9,144 nt of DNA from JAGMES01 sp023128035 (lineage in GTDB: Bacteria > Bacillota > Halanaerobiia > DY22613). Position numbers and translations under genes: made by a program. This document shows positions 5,384 to 9,144 of this stretch, piece by piece (the stretch's first letter is position 1; each line of letters starts with the position of its first letter). The stretch spans positions 1 through 9,144 of the forward strand of contig DAOVRZ010000150.1 of the NCBI GenBank assembly GCA_030627905.1, written 5' to 3'. The notes below the pieces were generated by a model. The model was not told the DNA's origin. It worked only from the letters and a program-made list of their open reading frames with translations, and did no database searches.

Positions 5384-6211
5384 TTAATTAAGTCGTGGAT
5401 CAAAAATCTCTCTTAATCCATCACCCACAAATTGAAAACTAATAACAGTAATCATAATAAATATTCCTGGAAAAATCGTAACCCAAGGAGTTCGAGTAAG
5501 GGTATAAAGTGACTGAGATTCAAATAGCATATTTCCCCAACTAGGAGTCGGTGGATTTACACCCAATCCAAGGAAACTCAATGCAGATTCTGTAAGAATA
5601 GCCCCTCCAACTCCCATAGTTGCAGTAACTGTGATCTGCCCACTACAATTAGGTAATAAATGTCTAAAAATAATTCTCCATGTAGAAACTCCAACTGCTC
5701 TAGCCGCCTCTATAAAGGCTTCCTCTTTTAATGACAAGAATTGACCCCTAACTATTCGAGCTGTTCCTGTCCAACAGGTTAATCCAAGAACTAAAATTAT
5801 ATTAAGTATATTTGATGGCAAAAAGGCTACGATTGTCAAAAGTAAGAACATAGTCGGAAAAGCACGAATTCCATCTACAATTCTCATCATAATGCTATCC
5901 ACTCTCCCGCCTATATACCCAGAAACTGAACCATAGATTACCCCAATTATTGTAGAAATTCCTACTGCTATCAAACCTACAGTCAAAGAAACTCGACCTC
6001 CATATATAACTCTTGAAAAAATATCTCGCCCTAATTGATCAGTACCAAATAAATGTTTCTTATTTGGAGGTACTGCTCTTGACTTGAAATCCATTTTAAC
6101 TGGATCGTGAGTAGCAACCCAAGGTGCAAATATTGCAAAAAAATAAAGTAAGGTTAAAAATATCACTCCTACTATCATTCCTTTATTTTTAAATCGTCGA
6201 ATTCTATTCAT
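5384..6211 (-). CDS. ABC transporter permease, DppC/OppC type (upper cassette)
   Basis: This 275-residue membrane permease partners the DppB-type protein encoded just upstream. Its first membrane helix (about 11-33) comes close to the N-terminus, without the long hydrophilic lead of the lower-cassette copy. GTDQLGRDIFSRVIYGGR (56-73) is the family hallmark. The EAA loop is at about 165-191 (FIEAARAVGV, then HLLPN), followed by SFLGLGVNPPTPSWG (212-226) and GDGLREIFDPRLN at the end. The ATG has AGGAGGA 5 bases upstream overlapping the TAG stop of the DppB-type gene, implying translational coupling. It is the last gene of the upper cassette: no ATPase gene follows, so the complex must use ATPases encoded elsewhere, perhaps in the neighbouring operons. 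Confidence 0.95.
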   Translation of the reverse strand: MNRIRRFKNKGMIVGVIFLTLLYFFAIFAPWVATHDPVKMDFKSRAVPPNKKHLFGTDQLGRDIFSRVIYGGRVSLTVGLIAVGISTIIGVIYGSVSGYIGGRVDSIMMRIVDGIRAFPTMFLLLTIVAFLPSNILNIILVLGLTCWTGTARIVRGQFLSLKEEAFIEAARAVGVSTWRIIFRHLLPNCSGQITVTATMGVGGAILTESALSFLGLGVNPPTPSWGNMLFESQSLYTLTRTPWVTIFPGIFIMITVISFQFVGDGLREIFDPRLN

Positions 6212-6221
6212 ATATATCCTC

Positions 6222-7184
6222 CTATTCGTAACGAATCCGCGGATCTATTAATATATAACCTAAGTCTGCTAAAAGATTACCGAAAATAATTAAAATCGCA
6301 CCAATCAAATTCAATCCCATAATTACAGGATAATCTCTTTGAAAAACAGCTTCAACTGCCATTCTTCCCATCCCGGGCCAGGCAAAAACTTTTTCTACAA
6401 CCACAGACCCACTCAGAAAGGATGGAATTGATAATCCCATAATTGTTACAAGTGGCAAAATGGCATTACGTAAACCATGTTTATACATAATTACTTTGCT
6501 AGATAATCCTTTTGCCCTGGCAGTTTTCATATAGTCTGCATCAATTACTTCTAACATACTCGAACGCATATGTCTTATCTTCCCAACCATATTTGATATA
6601 GTCAATATAATCATGGGCAAAAAAAGATGTGATAATAGATCTAAAATATAGGAAACGCCCTTTACTTCTTTGCCAATCGAACGAATCCCCCCTGTTGGAA
6701 ACCAACCCAAATAATTAGAAAAAAACAATAATAACATTAATGCTAACCAAAAATCAGGAATCCCAATCCCTAAAAAAGTAAAAAAACGAATCAGGTAATC
6801 AAATAATGAGTTCTTTTTTACAGCCGCAATAATTCCTATTGGAATAGCTAAAATTAATCCAAAAATAAACGATGTCCCCATCAATAATAATGTGGCTGGA
6901 ACCCGAGATAAAATTTTATCAAGTACAGGCTCGCCGTCAATGAAAGATACACCTAAATTACCAGAAAAAATATTTTTAACCCAATTGAAGTATTGGATTA
7001 TCAATGGTTGATCTAATCCCAAATTGCTATAAATTCTCAACGTGTCCTCCAATGTAATAGTAGGATTTTCTAATAAGAGCCCAGGTCCTCCAGGTGTCAT
7101 ATGAATAATCATAAATGAGAAAAAAGAAACTATCAAAAGTAAAGGTATGGTTTGCAATACACGATATACTACCTGTTTTCCCAC
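6222..7184 (-). CDS. ABC transporter permease, DppB/OppB type (upper cassette, GTG start)
   Basis: This permease has about 320 residues. Two GTG codons stand side by side (7187-7185 and 7184-7182) behind the ribosome site AAGGGGGG. The second is preferred because its 7-base spacing matches the other genes here, but the first would add only one residue. Landmarks are the first membrane helix (about 8-29), HMTPGGPG, IGIPDFWLALMLLLFFS (140-156), the EAA loop at about 213-245 (ADYMKTARAKG, then RNAILP) and the terminal WPGMGR to IDPRIRYE block. It closely resembles the lower-cassette DppB-type protein, including FQRDYP. The U run of a terminator-like hairpin sits a few bases ahead of its ribosome site, so expression probably depends on read-through from the binding-protein gene. 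Confidence 0.94.
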   Translation of the reverse strand: MGKQVVYRVLQTIPLLLIVSFFSFMIIHMTPGGPGLLLENPTITLEDTLRIYSNLGLDQPLIIQYFNWVKNIFSGNLGVSFIDGEPVLDKILSRVPATLLLMGTSFIFGLILAIPIGIIAAVKKNSLFDYLIRFFTFLGIGIPDFWLALMLLLFFSNYLGWFPTGGIRSIGKEVKGVSYILDLLSHLFLPMIILTISNMVGKIRHMRSSMLEVIDADYMKTARAKGLSSKVIMYKHGLRNAILPLVTIMGLSIPSFLSGSVVVEKVFAWPGMGRMAVEAVFQRDYPVIMGLNLIGAILIIFGNLLADLGYILIDPRIRYE

Positions 7185-7202
7185 CACTATTCCCCCCTTA
7201 CT

Positions 7203-7224
7203 AAAAAAAGCCCTAATCAGGGCT
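7203..7224 (-). terminator. Terminator-like hairpin between binding-protein and permease genes (upper cassette)
   Basis: On the minus strand AGCCCT, loop GATT, AGGGCT is followed directly by a T7 run (counting the last T of the stem). The 6-bp stem is short, so termination should be partial. It starts 10 bases after the binding-protein stop codon. Its function would parallel that of the 16-bp stem-loop in the lower cassette: plenty of binding-protein mRNA, less permease mRNA. Confidence 0.75.
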
Positions 7225-7233
7225 ATTCAAATA

Positions 7234-8796
7234 TCATTCAAAATACCATTCATGAATATTCCAGAATTGACTTAGACCAATTTGAAATTTTGTTCCCTTT
7301 AAACGATTTTGAATCACTATAGAAATTTTTGGATACCAAAGCCAGATATAAGGTTGTTCATTATGTAATATTTTAGTAGCCTGCCAATAGATATCTTTGC
7401 GCACATCTTGATCTAATTCATTTTGACCCAGCTCTAATAACTTGTCCATTTCTGGATTATTGTATGAGACAATATTGAAACCTTTATCAATTCCTGAAGA
7501 ATGCCAATAATAATGAAGATTTGGTTCAACATTAAGACCCCAACCCATTATTACTGAGTCAAACTTTCTAGGAAAGATTTTTTCCTTAAGTAATACACTA
7601 AATTCCATAAGTTCAATCTTCACTTTTACGCCTACTTCAGCTAGATTTTGTTGAAAGATTTGGGCTGCTGTATTTAATGATTGATTTCCTGAGCTTCCGT
7701 TTATTATAAAACTCAATTCCAGATCGCCTTTTTCTCGGATACCATCTCCATTACGATCAATCCATCCTGCTTCTGTAAGGAGAGTTCTTGCTTTGTCAGG
7801 ATCATAATCCCGTGGTTGAATTGATGAATTAAAAGCCCAAGATTCAGGATGACCATGACTTCCTGCAACAGTTCCTAATCCATTCAAACAAATTTCAACC
7901 ATCATCTCACGATCTAAAGCATAAGTTAAAGCCTCTCTCACATTTTGATCCCTAAAGATATCTTTTTTTAAGTTTAAACCAATATATGTATATTGAAGTT
8001 TATCATAAGTATATAATACAAAATTACTTTCTTCCGCCTTTTCTAAATACAATTTGTATTCCATCTCTGGTACTGCAACCATGTCCAATTCATCTGCAAA
8101 AAATTTCATTGTCAATGTATTAGAATCTGGTACTACAATTTGTTCTATTTTATCAATCTTAGGACGACCCTTGAAATACCCATCAAAAGCCATAGCTCTA
8201 AAAAAATTACCTTTTTTCCATTCTCCATACTTATAAGGTCCAGTTCCTATTGGAGAACGATTAAATTCAGTCGTATTTAAATCCTCTACATCCTCCAAAA
8301 TATGTTTCGGAAGCATTCCAACACTTAAGTAACTTATAAATGTTGCTTTAGGTTCTTTTAGAAAAAATTTAATTGTATGTGAATCTATAATCTCCATCTT
8401 TTCTAAAATCTTAAAATTAGAATGTCGTGATGAGTTAACTTCAGGATCAATAATTTTTTTTATGGTAAATTCTACGTCAAATGCATCAAACTCATGACCA
8501 TCATGAAACTTTACATCATGCTTTAAATTAAAAGTAATCTCCTTACCATCAGAAGATATTTCCCAATTTTCAGCCAAATCAGGCACCCAATTTAAACTCT
8601 CATCAAGTGTGACTAACCCATTAAAAAGTAATGATATTATTGTACTTGATCTACCATCATTAACCAAAATAGGATTTAGTGTAACAATATTATTCGTTGC
8701 TGCAATGCGAAGAGTATTAGCTACTTCTTCTCCATACACTATACCACTAGCCAATAGACAAATTAACAAGACCAATCCCAGCACAGTATTTTTCAT
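7234..8796 (-). CDS. Extracellular solute-binding protein family 5 (DppA/OppA type), upper cassette
   Basis: This secreted substrate-binding protein has 520 residues from the chosen start. The ATG at 8794-8796 is preferred because the upstream in-frame ATG at 8811 is followed at once by AGGAGGAG, which is the ribosome site itself and would be read as Arg-Arg-Arg-Lys. The protein opens MKNTVLGLVLL, with a signal peptide ending VYG|EE (about residue 22). A cysteine lies inside the hydrophobic core, but the residue before it is Ile, so there is no lipobox. Family features are GTGPY, YTYIGLNLKKDIF, LLTEAGW and FNIVSYNNP. A calcium-loop-like DRNGDGIREKGD matches the position of the one in the lower paralogue but is less canonical. 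The last part, with WLWYPKISIVI, is typical of the family. The substrate is unknown. Transcription is probably from the promoter at 8908-8936. Confidence 0.94.
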   Translation of the reverse strand: MKNTVLGLVLLICLLASGIVYGEEVANTLRIAATNNIVTLNPILVNDGRSSTIISLLFNGLVTLDESLNWVPDLAENWEISSDGKEITFNLKHDVKFHDGHEFDAFDVEFTIKKIIDPEVNSSRHSNFKILEKMEIIDSHTIKFFLKEPKATFISYLSVGMLPKHILEDVEDLNTTEFNRSPIGTGPYKYGEWKKGNFFRAMAFDGYFKGRPKIDKIEQIVVPDSNTLTMKFFADELDMVAVPEMEYKLYLEKAEESNFVLYTYDKLQYTYIGLNLKKDIFRDQNVREALTYALDREMMVEICLNGLGTVAGSHGHPESWAFNSSIQPRDYDPDKARTLLTEAGWIDRNGDGIREKGDLELSFIINGSSGNQSLNTAAQIFQQNLAEVGVKVKIELMEFSVLLKEKIFPRKFDSVIMGWGLNVEPNLHYYWHSSGIDKGFNIVSYNNPEMDKLLELGQNELDQDVRKDIYWQATKILHNEQPYIWLWYPKISIVIQNRLKGTKFQIGLSQFWNIHEWYFE

Positions 8797-8898
8797 TTTT
8801 CTCCTCCTCATATACTTATATACTGTTTTTTATTTATTTAGATCTTTTTTGCATTATAATGAAAATTTAGAAATTATATTTTAGAATGTTTCGTTAAC

Positions 8899-8913
8899 TA
8901 TACTTTAAGTATA
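8899..8913. promoter_or_regulatory. Palindromic operator candidate over the upper cassette's -10 and start point
   Basis: TATACTT, one base, AAGTATA: two perfect 7-base arms. The dyad covers the whole -10 box and reaches the expected transcription start, so a bound repressor would block RNA polymerase. A single TATACTT half-site recurs at 8811-8817, beside the ribosome site. Part of the symmetry is forced by the TATACT -10 itself, which lowers its weight. Confidence 0.4.
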
Positions 8914-8936
8914 TTTCATTTTGTAGATTTTGTCAA
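8908..8936 (-). promoter_or_regulatory. Near-consensus SigA promoter of the upper transporter cassette
   Basis: The minus strand reads TTGACA (8936-8931), a 17-base spacer and TATACT (8913-8908), eleven of twelve consensus bases. The start would be near 8901, giving a leader of about 105 bases that is A/T-rich with no strong hairpin. It stands just downstream of the terminator of the preceding operon. Confidence 0.75.
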
Positions 8937-8964
8937 GAATGCAATGTTCTATATATATAAACAT

Positions 8965-8999
8965 AAAAAAAAGCCACTGGATATTATTCCAATGGCTTT
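8965..8999 (-). terminator. Intrinsic terminator after the upstream ATPase gene
   Basis: On the minus strand AAGCCATTGG pairs with CCAGTGGCTT (10 pairs including one G-U) around an 8-base loop, followed by a T8 run that begins in the stem. It begins 8 bases after the ATPase stop codon and ends the preceding operon. Confidence 0.9.
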
Positions 9000-9007
9000 C
9001 ATAATAT

Positions 9008-9144
9008 CTATCTTTCTAACAAATGGCATGCTACAAAATGTTCGCTACCATAATCTTTAAATGTCGGATCCTCAACTTTACATATATCCATACAATATTT
9101 ACATCTAGTATGGAAATGACATCCTTCTGGTGGATTAACAGGAC
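9008..9144 (-). CDS. Peptide-type ABC transporter ATP-binding protein, OppF/DppF type (partial, C-terminal 44 residues)
   Basis: Only the extreme C-terminus lies in the window, the rest being beyond 9144. The frame reads PVNPPEGCHFHTRC and ends HFVACHLLER before TAG. This is the C-terminal extension specific to the oligopeptide/dipeptide branch of ABC ATPases, where conserved cysteines can hold a [4Fe-4S] cluster. Four cysteines have the family spacing (C-x5-C-x6-C-x17-C) and a fifth lies between the second and third. Both D and F subunits carry this tail; F is favoured because the gene ends its operon at a terminator. The nucleotide-binding motifs are out of view. It belongs to a further transporter operon upstream and may supply an ATPase to the upper cassette. 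Confidence 0.88.
   Translation of the reverse strand, partial: PVNPPEGCHFHTRCKYCMDICKVEDPTFKDYGSEHFVACHLLER

Noticed and set aside
8054..8236. Plus-strand open frame of 60 codons inside the upper binding-protein gene
   Set aside because: An antisense shadow of a real gene with no supporting signal.
8609..8884. Plus-strand open frame of 91 codons with a hydrophobic stretch
   Set aside because: The hydrophobic run is the complement of the signal-peptide region of the upper binding protein and of the A/T-rich leader; there is no ribosome site or promoter support.

Overview
This window comes from an AT-rich bacterium, most likely an anaerobic low-GC Firmicute. Strong Shine-Dalgarno sites, near-consensus sigma-70/SigA promoters and several oligopeptide-family ABC transporters fit that group. 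Both solute-binding proteins have Sec signal peptides that end in a plain cleavage site rather than a lipobox cysteine. That suggests free periplasmic binding proteins and therefore a two-membrane Firmicute such as a Halanaerobiales member. The taxonomic guess rests on gene style only and is of low to moderate confidence.

Every gene is on the minus strand, so transcription runs from high to low coordinates. In that order the window holds: (1) the last 44 codons of an OppF/DppF-type ATPase, closed by an intrinsic terminator (8965-8999); (2) a cassette of binding protein, DppB-type permease and DppC-type permease (8796 to 5384), driven by a near-consensus promoter at 8908-8936 and lacking its own ATPase genes; (3) a 379-base gap with a perfect consensus promoter (5257-5285) and a long structured leader; (4) a 242-residue regulator-like protein with a short helix-turn-helix and a C-terminal region resembling a UTRA ligand-binding domain (5004 to 4276); (5) a 365-base gap with a string of hairpins that looks like the solitary end of an IS200/IS605-type element (4170-4271), then a structured leader; (6) a second cassette of binding protein, DppB permease, DppC permease and DppD ATPase (3910 to beyond position 1).

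The two cassettes are diverged paralogues: the binding proteins share several blocks, and so do the permeases. In both, a stem-loop sits between the binding-protein gene and the permease genes, which would let the binding protein be made in excess. The upper cassette, lacking ATPase genes, presumably borrows an ATPase pair encoded by the flanking transporter operons. The regulator between the cassettes is the natural candidate to control one or both. Substrate cannot be read from sequence: this family moves peptides, but in related anaerobes also oligosaccharides and nickel chelates.

The least expected signals are non-coding. A diverged block of about 40 bases occurs both in the regulator's leader (5200-5237) and upstream of the lower binding-protein gene (4094-4138). 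The IS200/IS605-like hairpin group begins right after the regulator's stop codon and ends where the lower operon's promoter would be expected. A 15-base palindrome covers the -10 box and start point of the upper operon's promoter. I see no tRNA, rRNA, CRISPR array or plus-strand gene.
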